Shown here piece after piece: positions 47,658 to 56,641 of a stretch of 64,000 nt of DNA. The DNA is from CAWARU01 sp963784575 (lineage in GTDB: Bacteria > Pseudomonadota > Gammaproteobacteria > UBA6186 > Azoamicaceae). The DNA is taken from positions 992,001-1,056,000 of the forward strand of contig CAWARU010000001.1 in assembly GCA_963784575.1 (NCBI GenBank), written 5' to 3'. Every line of letters starts with the position of its first letter. Position 1 is the first letter of the stretch. A model generated the notes under the pieces. The model was not told where the DNA came from, ran no database searches, and worked only from the letters and a program-made list of their open reading frames with translations. The position numbers and the translations under genes were made by a program.

Positions 47658-48803
47658 ATGAAAGTAACAAAAACGGGTTCTTTGCTGCAGCTCTTACTGC
47701 CAGGAACTATTTCAATACCAAGATTTATTTCAATACCCAAATTCATTTTAATCTCAGGATTCATTCTAATATCAACCTGCCTAACTCTCACAGGTTGCGG
47801 TACTGGCCTTTTTGCCCGCAACGATGTCCTCACACCTGAACAGCACATAGCGAAAGCCAATCTTTATTTAAGACAAGCCTCTGAGGCACATTATCCAAAC
47901 TCGGTGGAGTATCGACTGCTCGCCGCAGAAAATTTCAGTAAAGCGGGAAAATCAAAAGAAGCGAGCGATATTTTAAGTGATCTTTTAAAGGTCGAACAAA
48001 ATATGGATAACTCAATACGAAATAGCATTTTTGAAGCACGCCTCGCACTCCTCAAAAATGAAAATCTGCGCGCAGAACGATTGATCAAAGTAGCACAGAA
48101 ATCTCATACACAAAATACCAGCCAATTCGCAGCGCTCGATTCATCAAATGCCGTTAATGGCAAGAAAATAGCTTTGCTGTTACCCTCAAAAGGCCCTCAT
48201 GCCAAAGCTGCTAAAACCATTCGAGATGGATTCATGGCTGCTTATTATAAAACCCTCTCGCATCAGCCTTCTGATACTGGCGTACAAGTATACGATACCT
48301 CTGGAGCAGGTGGCGTCACAGAAGCCTATCAAAAAGCCATTCAAGACAATGTGGGTCTTATCGTAGGCCCCCTCACCAAACCTGAAGTGCAGGAAATTGC
48401 GAATATTCCAAGGGATGTGCCGGTGCTGGCATTAAATACGCTCCCAAATCAAAATAGCAATCAAGGCAAGGGATCTCACCACTTTCGTCATGCGCGTTTA
48501 AGTGGTTTTAGTGCAGAGCAAAGATCGAAGCTGTATCAATTTGGACTCATGCCAGAAGATGAAGTCTTTGCTGTGGCTCAACTTGCACGAAGACATGGCA
48601 AAGGCCGCGCCATCATCATTGCGCCAAAATCAGAATGGGGCGATAGAATGGCACATGCTTTCAGTGAGTCTTTTGAATTCAGCGGCGGTATGATTGTGTC
48701 TCACCTTATGTTGAGTGAGAACGATGATCTTTCCGCTAAAATCAGATCTGTGCTAGAAATGCAGGGAAGTGCATCGACTGCGAATTCGGGTCCAGACTCT
48801 TAG
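47658..48803 (+). pseudogene. lpoA: LpoA, N-terminal part (frameshifted)
   Basis: Outer-membrane lipoprotein that activates the peptidoglycan synthase PBP1A. The start MKVTKTG follows AGAGAGG. A lipobox LTGC puts the lipidated Cys at 47, after a long hydrophobic leader with ISIP repeats. TPR-like helices cover ~60-155. The periplasmic-binding-like domain begins at KKIALLLPSKGPHAKAAKTIRDGF and includes GLIVGPLTKPEVQEI and PVLALNT. The frame stops at TAG 48801-48803. Removing one T in CTCTTAG continues SGPDS into RLQKESL of the next frame. Unless the protein is made by frameshifting, it lacks the C-terminal third. Confidence 0.85.
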
Positions 48804-49371
48804 ATTACAAAAAGAATCTTTAAAATCTCCTCAAAAGAAACGCAGTAAGCGCAAATCAAATGAAGACGATGCTGACGATCTCGATGTAGGTGACAGCAAT
48901 GCTTCCCATCCTTACCTCGGCAGACGCCAAGATATCGATATGATTTTCCTTGCTGCTTCCCCTGAGATGGGACGGGAAATCAAGCCACTGATCAACTATT
49001 ACAAAGCGGATAACATCCCTGTGTATGCAACAGCGTCTATTTATACCGGTTCGCCTACACCCACCAAAGATTTGATCTTGGATAATGTCCGATTCTGTGA
49101 CATGCCTTGGCTGCTCGGCAATTCAAACGACTTGCGGGAAACACGCCAGAAAGTAGCAGAACTCTGGCCAGCCAGCATGAAGATTTCACCGCGTTATTTT
49201 GCACTCGGCATGGACGCTTACAACATCGCTTCTCAAATTACAGAGAGTTCTATTCCAATCTCTGGCAGCATGTCAGGCGTCACAGGAGATTTGCAAGTCA
49301 ATCGAGAACAACATATTCAAAGACGACTGGTCTGTGCAAAATTTGAAAACGGGGTGCCAGTACCCGAATGA
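48802..49371 (+). pseudogene. lpoA: LpoA, C-terminal part in the +1 frame
   Basis: Continues LpoA in another frame without a start of its own: RLQKESL, then the basic linker KKRSKRKSNEDDADD, then RRQDIDMIFLAASPEMGREIKPLINYYKADNIPVYATASIYTG, split here by family knowledge into the second lobe of the binding fold. It ends GVPVPE. The TGA stop lies 7 bp before the yraN ATG, as expected for an intact lpoA-yraN operon. Conservation up to this stop suggests the break is recent or an assembly error. Confidence 0.8.
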
Positions 49372-49378
49372 GGATTCT

Positions 49379-49804
49379 ATGTCAAATCCAAGCACCCGTA
49401 CCTGTGGTGATAAATTCGAGCAACTTGCTGCAGAATATTTACAACAACAAAACAAAGGAATGTGCCTAATCCAACGGAATTTTCGTTGCCGTATGGGAGA
49501 GATTGATTCTATTTTCATACAGAAAGGGGCAAAAAAAGATCAAATAGTTAAGAAAGAACATGTTGTAAAAGAGGAACAAGTTGTATTTGTCGAGGTCCGT
49601 TTTAGGAACAACACATTTTATGGTGGAGGCATACAAAGCGTAGATTTCAGGAAGCAAAGAAAGCTCATCAAGGCTGCAGGATTATTTTTGAAAACAAGGC
49701 CGTTATATTCGAATCTTCCCTGCCGTTTTGATGTGGTAGGGATCACAATTAAGGATGACAAGCCAGTCATCGAATGGATTCAAAATGCGTTTCAGGCGTT
49801 TTAA
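49379..49804 (+). CDS. yraN: UPF0102 protein YraN
   Basis: 141 aa, nuclease-fold family of unproven function, normally next to lpoA. The start ATG 49379 (MSNPSTRTCGDKFEQLAAEYL) overlaps the RBS with the lpoA stop. Family residues are seen: AAEYLQQQNKGMCLIQRNFRCRMGEID, with E and D of the nuclease-like site, then VVFVEVRFR and CRFDVVGI. A Lys/Glu-rich insert of about 18 residues (KKDQIVKKEHVVKEEQ) separates the GEID strand from FVEVR, where other members have a short turn. Confidence 0.9.
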   Translation: MSNPSTRTCGDKFEQLAAEYLQQQNKGMCLIQRNFRCRMGEIDSIFIQKGAKKDQIVKKEHVVKEEQVVFVEVRFRNNTFYGGGIQSVDFRKQRKLIKAAGLFLKTRPLYSNLPCRFDVVGITIKDDKPVIEWIQNAFQAF

Positions 49805-49827
49805 CAAATCACTAGAAGGGGGTGTTT

Positions 49828-50421
49828 ATGTCATTATCATTTTCTAAAATTGCGGCACTGCCAATAATCTTAATTGCTGCTGTAGCAGCACTTCAAGGTT
49901 GCGCTGTCGCAGCTATCCCTGTAGCCGGTACCTGCGTTGCCATGGCTACCGACCGAAGAACCACAGGCACCATAGTGGATGATAAATCCATCGAAGTGAA
50001 AGTGGCACATGCCATCGCACAAGACAGAGATCTCTGGAAAAAAAGCCATATCAGCGCTGTCAGCTACAATAACGTCCTGCTCTTAGTAGGACAAGCGCCC
50101 AATGAAGAAATGAGAAGACGCGCAGAACTTGCCGCAAGTGATATTCCAAAAGTTCGTCGCATCCACAATGAAATTTCCGTCGCAGAACCTGCCCCCATTG
50201 ATATTCGTTCCCAAGACAGCTGGATTACCACGCAGATCAAGAGCAAAATGGTGGGCACCAAGGGTTTCAATGCCACCCGCGTCAAAGTCGTCACAGAAGA
50301 CGGCATTGTTTACTTAATGGGCCTCACAACGCCTGAAGAGCAAATGATAGCCACGGATATTGCGAGAGCCGTTGATGGGGTGGAAAAAGTGGTGCAGATT
50401 TTCGAACAGTGCGAAACCTAA
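49828..50421 (+). CDS. dolP: BON-domain outer-membrane lipoprotein DolP (YraP)
   Basis: Dual-BON lipoprotein that supports outer-membrane integrity in E. coli. The start at ATG 49828 is chosen because AAGGGGG lies 5 nt upstream; a GTG at 49822 is in frame. 197 aa. Lipobox LQGC gives the lipid-bearing Cys at ~25. BON1 at ~55-120 (DDKSIEVKVAHAIAQD..SYNNVLLLVGQAP) and BON2 at ~130-195 (DSWITTQIKSKMVG..TEDGIVYLMGLTTPEE). diaA, usually between yraN and this gene, is missing. Confidence 0.92.
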   Translation: MSLSFSKIAALPIILIAAVAALQGCAVAAIPVAGTCVAMATDRRTTGTIVDDKSIEVKVAHAIAQDRDLWKKSHISAVSYNNVLLLVGQAPNEEMRRRAELAASDIPKVRRIHNEISVAEPAPIDIRSQDSWITTQIKSKMVGTKGFNATRVKVVTEDGIVYLMGLTTPEEQMIATDIARAVDGVEKVVQIFEQCET

Positions 50422-50433
50422 GTTAATACGTTT

Positions 50434-50452
50434 GGGTGTCCTATAAACACCC
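50434..50452. terminator. Hairpin between convergent dolP and aspartoacylase-like gene
   Basis: GGGTGT (50434-50439) pairs with ACACCC (50447-50452), followed on the plus strand by TTAATTGTTTT. It is short but well placed for ending dolP. Confidence 0.5.
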
Positions 50453-50461
50453 TTAATTGTT

Positions 50462-51487
50462 TTAGTACAACATCAAATCGATAGCATCCGAGCTGCTCTC
50501 ATCAATATACTCACCGAAGACTTCAATTTTCTTGAAGCTTGCAATATGATAGAGAGCATCTCCTACGCTCACCACAGGTTTTAATGTCTGTCCAATCACA
50601 ATGCCATCGAAGGGTACAACTACATCCGTTGGCTTATTAATCAGGAAGGGATCATGGATATGAGCAATGACATCTCCCTTTTTGACTTGCCTGGCGAGAA
50701 CATTATCTATCGGTTGTACTAAGCCGCTAACTTCTGCACGCACCCAACGACTAGAATCTGCGATGGCCGATTTAATCCTCGGAGTTCTCGCAGCGCCTTC
50801 AGGCAGCATACGAAGATGTTTCATAACATTGATGATGCCGCGCACGCCTGAACGAATGCAAAGTTCATTGAAACGTAAGGCTTCACCACCTTCATAGACC
50901 AAAATCGGAACGCCCAATTCACTCGCAGACTGCCGCAAAGATCCATCTCGTAATTTAGCATCTAAAATCACCGGCGCACCAAAAGCTTTTGCCAATCTCT
51001 TGGCACCTTTCGTTTCAAAATTGGTACGAAGTTGCGGCATATTCACACGCCCCAATGCGCCAGTATGCAAGTCAATTCCATAGTTACAGAGCTCGACAAT
51101 TTCCAATATTCCATGCGCAAGTCTTGCAGCAAGCGATCCTTTTTCAGATCCTGGAAATGAGCGATTTAAATCTCTGCCATCTGGTAGATAACGTGACTGC
51201 AGAATAAGACCATAAACATTAACAACTGGTACAGTGATCAGGGTGCCGCACAAATGTTTTATTTTGATGTAATCATGAACTCTGCGTAAAATTTCTATGC
51301 TGTTGACTTCATCTCCATGAATGGTGCCCACCACAAACAAAACAGGACCCTTTTTCTTGCCATGAAAGATATGTACCGGGATCTCGATTTTAATTTGTGT
51401 GTTGATATTGGGAGAAGGAAAAAGTATGGTTTCCTTAGTACCTGGCTTGATTTGTTTTCCTGCTATATTGAAAGGTGTAACTTTCAT
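50462..51487 (-). CDS. Succinylglutamate desuccinylase/aspartoacylase-family zinc hydrolase
   Basis: 341 aa from ATG 51487 (MKVTPFNIAGKQ); a TTG six codons upstream is in frame but weaker. It belongs to the M14-like AstE/AspA group: zinc ligands H57 and E60 in GTIHGDEVNS and H141 in GIDLHTGALG, plus DGRDLNRSFPG. A C-terminal beta barrel (~245-340) contains VKKGDVIAHIHDPF. The true acyl-amino-acid substrate is unknown. It sits between dolP and sspB, which are adjacent in related genomes. Confidence 0.87.
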   Translation of the reverse strand: MKVTPFNIAGKQIKPGTKETILFPSPNINTQIKIEIPVHIFHGKKKGPVLFVVGTIHGDEVNSIEILRRVHDYIKIKHLCGTLITVPVVNVYGLILQSRYLPDGRDLNRSFPGSEKGSLAARLAHGILEIVELCNYGIDLHTGALGRVNMPQLRTNFETKGAKRLAKAFGAPVILDAKLRDGSLRQSASELGVPILVYEGGEALRFNELCIRSGVRGIINVMKHLRMLPEGAARTPRIKSAIADSSRWVRAEVSGLVQPIDNVLARQVKKGDVIAHIHDPFLINKPTDVVVPFDGIVIGQTLKPVVSVGDALYHIASFKKIEVFGEYIDESSSDAIDLMLY

Positions 51488-51576
51488 ACTAGTATATTCA
51501 CCCAATAATAAAGTGAAAAAATTATAAATATATTATAAGTTTAAGATAAGAATATTTTATTATCAAATAACTGATC

Positions 51577-51740
51577 AAGGTCTCCTGCATGAATGTAGAC
51601 AAAACGTCCAGATTTTAGGCAACGTCGCTTTAAGAATTTAACAAAAAGCGGAGTTTACAATCTAATAAATGAGCAATTTTTGTTAAATTTTTAATGCGAG
51701 ATTGCCACAAGATGGGCGTTCCAGGGCAGTGCGATAACGG
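51577..51740. repeat. Dispersed palindromic repeat family 2, long copy B
   Basis: Inner arms 51618-51647 and 51677-51706 are a 30-bp imperfect inverted repeat (GGCAACGTCGC... and ...GCGAGATTGCC) around a 29-bp loop. Outer segments AACGTCC and GGGCGTT also pair. The outer bases TGAATGTAGACAAAACG and GATGGGCGTTCCA recur in copy C at 56527-56618, which lacks the inner hairpin. The element runs up to the sspB stop codon and fills the gap to the aspartoacylase-like gene. Confidence 0.75.
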
Positions 51741-52181
51741 TTATTTGACGATTGTTAAATGGGGACGGCCACCAGACTTACCCTTCCCGCTCTTGTCCTT
51801 ATCACTCTTGTCATCTTTATCTTCGCCGCCTTCATTTGGTGGAGCCGGAGGGGGAGGAAGTGGTAAATCACCTTCCTCTTCTGCAAACACCATGCCTCGT
51901 CCATTTTCCTTAGCATAAATAGCCAAAATAGAATTGACCGGGGCATAAATTTTACGTATTTTTCCGCCAAATCTGGCTTGAAACTCTATGGCTTGATCCC
52001 CAAGCAAAAGGCCAGAAACTGCAGATACGGCGATATTCAAAACTATCTGACCACCCTCTACATATTCCTGCGGTACCATGACTTCTTGATGCATGGCATT
52101 CACCACAATATGCGGTGTACAATCATTATCTACAATCCAATCGTAAAAAGCTCGGATGAGGTAAGGTCGGGTTGATGTCAT
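51741..52181 (-). CDS. sspB: ClpXP specificity-enhancing factor SspB
   Basis: Adaptor that hands ssrA-tagged proteins to ClpXP. 146 aa. The substrate-binding domain is residues ~1-105: RPYLIRAFYDWIVDNDCTPHI and LNIAVSAVSGL. A flexible Pro/Lys/Asp-rich linker follows, then the ClpX-docking tail GGRPHLTIVK, close to the E. coli RGRPSLRVVK end. Its ATG overlaps the sspA stop (ATGA), so translation is coupled. Confidence 0.96.
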   Translation of the reverse strand: MTSTRPYLIRAFYDWIVDNDCTPHIVVNAMHQEVMVPQEYVEGGQIVLNIAVSAVSGLLLGDQAIEFQARFGGKIRKIYAPVNSILAIYAKENGRGMVFAEEEGDLPLPPPPAPPNEGGEDKDDKSDKDKSGKGKSGGRPHLTIVK

Positions 52182-52834
52182 GATTTTCTCATTTGCTGTT
52201 CGGCATCTGTTAGACTTGCTAAAAAGGATTCTCTTTCAAATAATCTTTGCGCATAGTTTAACACAGGCTGCGCCTGGGAAGGAAGTTCAATACCAAGCAT
52301 CGGCAAGCGCCATAAAAGCGGGGCCATACAACAATCCACCAAGGAAAATTCCTCGCTCAAAAAGTAAGGCATATCATTGAAGACCGGAGCAATACTCACC
52401 AAGCCTTCCCTTAATTCTTTTCGAGCAGCTTCAGCATCGCGAGCAACTTCCGCATCTTCAGAATTAAGAGAATTAAGCAAAATTTTATCCATCAATCGGT
52501 ACCAATCTCGATCTATTCTGTACATCATCAAGCGGCTGCGACCTCGCGCTACTGGGTACACTGGCATGAGAGGCGGATGCGGAAAACGTTCATCCAGATA
52601 TTCCATGATGATTTCAGATCGGTACAGGATGAGATCACGATCGACAAGGGTGGGAACTGAACCATAGGGATTCATTTCTAATAGCTCTTCTTTTGCTCTG
52701 AAAGAACTGTCGATGTCTAATACATCCATGGTAACGCCCTTTTCAGCCAATACAATTCGAACCCGGTGGCAGTAGGCACAATTTGGCTTAGAATATAAGC
52801 CCATCATCGATCTTTTATTGGGGGCTATTGCCAT
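52178..52834 (-). CDS. sspA: Stringent starvation protein A
   Basis: GST-fold RNA-polymerase-associated regulator, 218 aa from ATG 52834, which has AAGGTG 7 nt upstream. The thioredoxin-like half includes LYSKPNCAYCHRVRIVLAEKG and MNPYGSVPTLVDRDLILYRSEIIMEYLDERFPHPPLMP. The helical half includes FLSEEFSLVDCCMAPLLWRLP. The CxxC in NCAYCH is present where the E. coli protein lacks cysteines. Followed at once by sspB; petC lies upstream on the same strand. Confidence 0.95.
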   Translation of the reverse strand: MAIAPNKRSMMGLYSKPNCAYCHRVRIVLAEKGVTMDVLDIDSSFRAKEELLEMNPYGSVPTLVDRDLILYRSEIIMEYLDERFPHPPLMPVYPVARGRSRLMMYRIDRDWYRLMDKILLNSLNSEDAEVARDAEAARKELREGLVSIAPVFNDMPYFLSEEFSLVDCCMAPLLWRLPMLGIELPSQAQPVLNYAQRLFERESFLASLTDAEQQMRKS

Positions 52835-52895
52835 AATTTCACCTTTTTCATGCAAACCTCTTCAATTTATTTCAAAACATTATCCAATTCAAAAT

Positions 52896-53612
52896 TCATT
52901 TCACATCCTTCCAATACTCTCTCTTCAACAAAGCAGCGAATATCGTGAAAATACCCAGAAATACCAATACCCAAACTCCAATCGCCTTGCGCTTTTCCTG
53001 AACGGGTTCGGCCACGAAATTCAAAAAGTTTACGATATCATTGACGCTTTTCTCAAACTCCTCGGGTTTCATCTGACTTCTTAGATTTTCTAGGACATCT
53101 GGCATTGCGGCATCCGGATAAACCGAATTATTAACACCCCAAAGTTTTTTGGGATCGGGATAAAAGGACAGCAAATAATTATATACCCAGTCTGCGCCCT
53201 TTGCTCTGACCTCGAGAGTGAGATCAGGCGGCGCTATGCCAAACCAATTTGCAGCATCTTGCTTTCGCATAGAAGATTTTATGGGATCTGTGATTTTATC
53301 CGTATTGAAGGCAAGATCGTCCTTGACGATATTCTCCAATACTTTACCTTTTTGATCCACGATACCAATGTCTTTTGCAACGCCTTTATAACGAATATAT
53401 TGCAAACTATGACAGCCCGAGCAATGATCCATGAATAATCGCATGCCTCGCTGCAAGGAAACCAGATCGGAGGGATCGAGCTTTGGCTTTTTCCAAACAT
53501 AGTTGGATGGAGTCGCTGCTTCTTCTGCAAAACAAAATGGTGTAATGAAAAATGACAAACAGAAAATTAAAATTAAAGTATTAAATAAAGGATTGAATGA
53601 TCGATATCTCAT
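52896..53612 (-). CDS. petC: Ubiquinol-cytochrome c reductase, cytochrome c1
   Basis: Haem-c subunit of the bc1 complex, facing the periplasm. 238 aa: signal peptide ~1-29 ending CFA, haem motif C64-SGC-H68, an axial-ligand region around AAMPDVL, and a C-terminal anchor helix (AIGVWVLVFLGIFTIFAAL). It is last in petA-petB-petC, 2 bp after petB. Confidence 0.96.
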   Translation of the reverse strand: MRYRSFNPLFNTLILIFCLSFFITPFCFAEEAATPSNYVWKKPKLDPSDLVSLQRGMRLFMDHCSGCHSLQYIRYKGVAKDIGIVDQKGKVLENIVKDDLAFNTDKITDPIKSSMRKQDAANWFGIAPPDLTLEVRAKGADWVYNYLLSFYPDPKKLWGVNNSVYPDAAMPDVLENLRSQMKPEEFEKSVNDIVNFLNFVAEPVQEKRKAIGVWVLVFLGIFTIFAALLKREYWKDVK

Positions 53613-53614
53613 GC

Positions 53615-54838
53615 TTAGGTAACTCTTTTAGGCAAAGGTTTGACCTTGTCATATTTTGTATAAATAGGCATCAGCAAAAAGAATCCAAAATAGACGACAG
53701 CGCAGATCTGAGCCAACAATGTTAAACTTGTTGAAGGTGGAATCGTGCCTAAATACCCAAGAATGAAAAAACTCACCACAAATAAGAACAAGGCTATTTT
53801 AAAGTAATTTCCTTTATATCGGATTGATTTTACTGGACTGCGATCCAACCAAGGCAACAAGAAAAATACCCCAATAGAAGCGAACATGGCGATAACGCCA
53901 AACAATTTATTGGGTATCGCCCGCAGGATTGCATAATAAGGAGTCATGTACCAAACCGGTGCAATATGCGGCGGCGTTTTCAAGGGATCTGCCGGATCAA
54001 AATTAGGATGCTCTAAAAAATATCCCCACATTTCCGGCGCAAAGAAAACGACTGCGCAGAAGAGGATCAGGAATACGCCAGTACCCGCCAAATCTTTGAC
54101 AGTATAGTAGGGATGAAAGGGAATACCATCGATCGGTATGCCATTACTATCCTTATATTTTTTTATCTCTATGCCATCGGGATTATTGGAGCCGACTTCA
54201 TGCAACGCCATAATATGGAAAATGACCAGACCAACCAAAATCAATGGCACCGCAACAACGTGCAAGGCAAAGAAGCGATTTAAGGTAACCCCTGAGATGG
54301 TGTAATCGCCTCTGATCCATTCCACCAAACCTTCGCCCACAAAAGGGATCGCCCCAAAAAGCGATGTGATCACCTGTGCTCCCCAGTACGACATATTTCC
54401 CCAAGGCAGCAGATACCCCAAAAATGCTTCAGCAAGCAGGCAAATGAAGATCAACATCCCAATGATCCAAAGCAATTCACGAGGATTTTTATAGGATCCA
54501 TACAGCAAGCCGCGAAACATGTGGAGATAAACCACAATAAAAAAGAAAGAGGCACCAGTCGAGTGCAAATATCGCAACAGCCATCCCCAAGGAACGTCTC
54601 TCATAATATATTCGACTGAACCAAAAGCCTCTTCAGCTGTTGGAACGTAATTCATCGTAAGCCAAATACCAGTGATGAGTTGATTAGCGAGTACTAGAAG
54701 TGCAAGAGATCCAAAGTAGTACCAGAAATTAAAATTTTTAGGAGCATAATATTTTGCGGCATGCTCATCCCAAAGTTTTGTCAAAGGGAAGCGTGCATTA
54801 ATCCAGGACATCATTTTAGGCATTTGCTGTTCAGGCAT
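53615..54838 (-). CDS. petB: Ubiquinol-cytochrome c reductase, cytochrome b
   Basis: Central membrane subunit that carries two b haems and the quinone sites. 407 aa, the bacterial length. Haem ligand helices: HSTGASFFFIVVYLHMFRG and FFALHVVAVPLILVGLVIFH. Quinol-site motif PVWYMTPYYAIL, the gammaproteobacterial form of PEWY. The ATG overlaps the petA stop by 8 bp and has AAGGA inside petA, so it is translationally coupled. Confidence 0.97.
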   Translation of the reverse strand: MPEQQMPKMMSWINARFPLTKLWDEHAAKYYAPKNFNFWYYFGSLALLVLANQLITGIWLTMNYVPTAEEAFGSVEYIMRDVPWGWLLRYLHSTGASFFFIVVYLHMFRGLLYGSYKNPRELLWIIGMLIFICLLAEAFLGYLLPWGNMSYWGAQVITSLFGAIPFVGEGLVEWIRGDYTISGVTLNRFFALHVVAVPLILVGLVIFHIMALHEVGSNNPDGIEIKKYKDSNGIPIDGIPFHPYYTVKDLAGTGVFLILFCAVVFFAPEMWGYFLEHPNFDPADPLKTPPHIAPVWYMTPYYAILRAIPNKLFGVIAMFASIGVFFLLPWLDRSPVKSIRYKGNYFKIALFLFVVSFFILGYLGTIPPSTSLTLLAQICAVVYFGFFLLMPIYTKYDKVKPLPKRVT

Positions 54839-55430
54839 TCGCTTTTCCTTGATCTTCGCCTATGACAATGACTGTGTCTTTAGCATATCGATAGGGGGGT
54901 ACCACTAAATTTAAGGGTGCTGGGACGCCTTTAAATACTCTGCCCGCTAAATCATATTTCGACCCATGACAGGGGCAGAAAAACCCCCCTTCCCAACCAG
55001 GTTCTACACTGCCAACTTCTGGTTTAAAAAGAGGAACGCAACCCAGATGGGTACAGATACCAACGACAACCAAAATATCTTCTTTAATAGAACGAAATAG
55101 ATTATCGGCATATTGCGGTTGTTGTGGTTCTTTTGAATTTGGATCTCGAAGCAGATCATTTAATTTTGGTAATTCTGCTAATTCTTTCTGAGTTCTATGA
55201 ACAACAAAAATGGGTTGACCACGCCAAGGTACCGTAATTTTCTGTCCTGGTTCAATTTTGCTGATATCAACTTCGACAGGTGCCCCCAATGCTTGTGCTT
55301 TTTCACTGGGCATCCAGGATGCCAAAAACGGATAGGCAACAAATGCTGCTCCAATTCCTCCGATGACAGTAGTGGCAGTAGTTAAAAAGCGACGTCGTTC
55401 AATATCCTCTGGTTCGATTTTATCTGTCAT
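54831..55430 (-). CDS. petA: Ubiquinol-cytochrome c reductase, Rieske iron-sulfur subunit
   Basis: 2Fe-2S subunit of bc1. The start ATG 55430 (MTDKIEPEDIERRRFL) gives 199 aa, the usual size, with AAAGGA upstream. It carries a twin-arginine signal anchor (ERRRFLTTATTVIGG). Cluster ligands are C-T-H-L-G-C and C-P-C-H-G-S. The frame stays open upstream to ATG 55616 and would add about 62 residues with two hydrophobic stretches, but that start has no ribosome site. Confidence 0.93.
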   Translation of the reverse strand: MTDKIEPEDIERRRFLTTATTVIGGIGAAFVAYPFLASWMPSEKAQALGAPVEVDISKIEPGQKITVPWRGQPIFVVHRTQKELAELPKLNDLLRDPNSKEPQQPQYADNLFRSIKEDILVVVGICTHLGCVPLFKPEVGSVEPGWEGGFFCPCHGSKYDLAGRVFKGVPAPLNLVVPPYRYAKDTVIVIGEDQGKANA

Positions 55431-55783
55431 CGCAAAATCTATTCCTTTTACAACCGAAACTATCCAGTTACTTAAAATTATTAATACTACCAGAATTATA
55501 AAAATAAGTGAATGAATACACAGATTTTTGTTATGGTCAAATATCATTAAAAGACCTAATAATAAAATTAATAATAATATTGCAGTTATGTCAAATAAAT
55601 AAAAATGTCTTTTCATTCAAAATAAAATGCTATACACTCGTGAAGAAATTAGTTATATATTTTTATAGCTTTTAGTTAATGAAGTTAGTAGGTAACTGTT
55701 TATTCACAAGAGATCAGTTATGGAAAAACATGATAATGTGATAACGGTTGAGTTAGTTGAAATGAGAACAAAGGAGACATTCT
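55431..55783. other. Intergenic gap before petA, with an open in-frame extension
   Basis: The first 186 bp are T-rich on the petA strand and could encode an in-frame hydrophobic extension (55431-55616). Beyond it lies the divergent promoter region for the outer-membrane protein gene. No RNA or repeat is seen. Confidence 0.4.
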
Positions 55784-56518
55784 GTGCACAAATTCAAAAC
55801 ACTTCTGGCATCCGCGCTGGTCATGGCAGCATCACCCGTTATGGCAGAAATTGCAGGATTCTCTGGCTGGGAATATGGCCCTTACATAGGTATCGATGTT
55901 CAGCTCCGTCATGTAAAATTTCCAAATGACTTCGGTGGTAACCTATTTAAGAAAAACTACATTCAAGGTAATCCTTTTGTAGGTGTTCGGTTTAATGATT
56001 TTCTCGGTATTGAAGTGGGCTATGAAGAAACCGTGAAAAAGAACGCTACAGTCATCAATGGCCCCGGTGTCATAGAAGTTAACGACTTCATTCCAGAGGG
56101 TGCGTTCCATTATTCAAATAATTTCTTCAGAATGCGCGGTGCCAATGCAAATATAAAAGCATTCATTCCATTCTGTGTTTGTGATGAAAAATTTGATCTT
56201 CTTGGGGCTGTCGGTGTTTCCCATCTGAAAACCAAGCTTACCCATCAAATTACTGCTGTTAGCTTTTTTGGGGCATTTAGACCTTTAACCATCGGAGAGA
56301 TGCAAGAGCAAAAGGCAACTTTCTTCAAGCGAAGACTCATTATGCGTGCTATGGTGGGATTACAGTACTTCATTAATTGTAATGTTGGGGTTAGAGCAAC
56401 TTATACCTGGGAAAATACTAAGAAATTTAAAAATATGACAGATTTAACTGTAGGAAATGAAATTGCCAAAATGAAAAATAGCCAGCTCTATGGCTTGGGT
56501 CTGTTCTGGCAGTTCTAG
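55784..56518 (+). CDS. Outer-membrane beta-barrel protein, paralogue of the gene at 37804
   Basis: 244 aa; GTG start with AAGGAGA 6 nt upstream. A clean signal peptide with cleavage after VMA at ~21. The mature barrel has alternating strands and ends YGLGLFWQF, a C-terminal Phe typical of BAM substrates. It shares GGNLFKKNY.QGN.FVGV.FND..G.EVGYE..VKK with the 37804 protein (GYEDSVKK there). It takes the place next to petA where rpsI-rplM stand in related genomes. Confidence 0.78.
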   Translation: MHKFKTLLASALVMAASPVMAEIAGFSGWEYGPYIGIDVQLRHVKFPNDFGGNLFKKNYIQGNPFVGVRFNDFLGIEVGYEETVKKNATVINGPGVIEVNDFIPEGAFHYSNNFFRMRGANANIKAFIPFCVCDEKFDLLGAVGVSHLKTKLTHQITAVSFFGAFRPLTIGEMQEQKATFFKRRLIMRAMVGLQYFINCNVGVRATYTWENTKKFKNMTDLTVGNEIAKMKNSQLYGLGLFWQF

Positions 56519-56526
56519 GCAGGTGC

Positions 56527-56618
56527 CTAGCATTGCCATGGAACGCCCATCTTTTGGCAATCTCGCTTTAAAATCTGGGCGTTTTGTCTACATTCAAGCG
56601 GGAAACCTTGAATTGAAG
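56527..56618. repeat. Dispersed palindromic repeat family 2, short copy C
   Basis: Reverse of copy B: GGAACGCCCATCTTTTGGCA, then GCGTTTTGTCTACATTCAAG. The two arms AACGCCCA and TGGGCGTT face each other across about 20 bp. The inner 70-bp hairpin of copy B is absent, so B and C are long and short forms. Confidence 0.75.
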
Positions 56619-56641
56619 TAAAGTTATATTGGTTATATAGT

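Noticed and set aside
55720..55929. Small ORF starting MEKHDN upstream of the outer-membrane gene
   Set aside because: It overlaps the barrel gene in another frame, and the AAGGAGA site serves the GTG at 55784.
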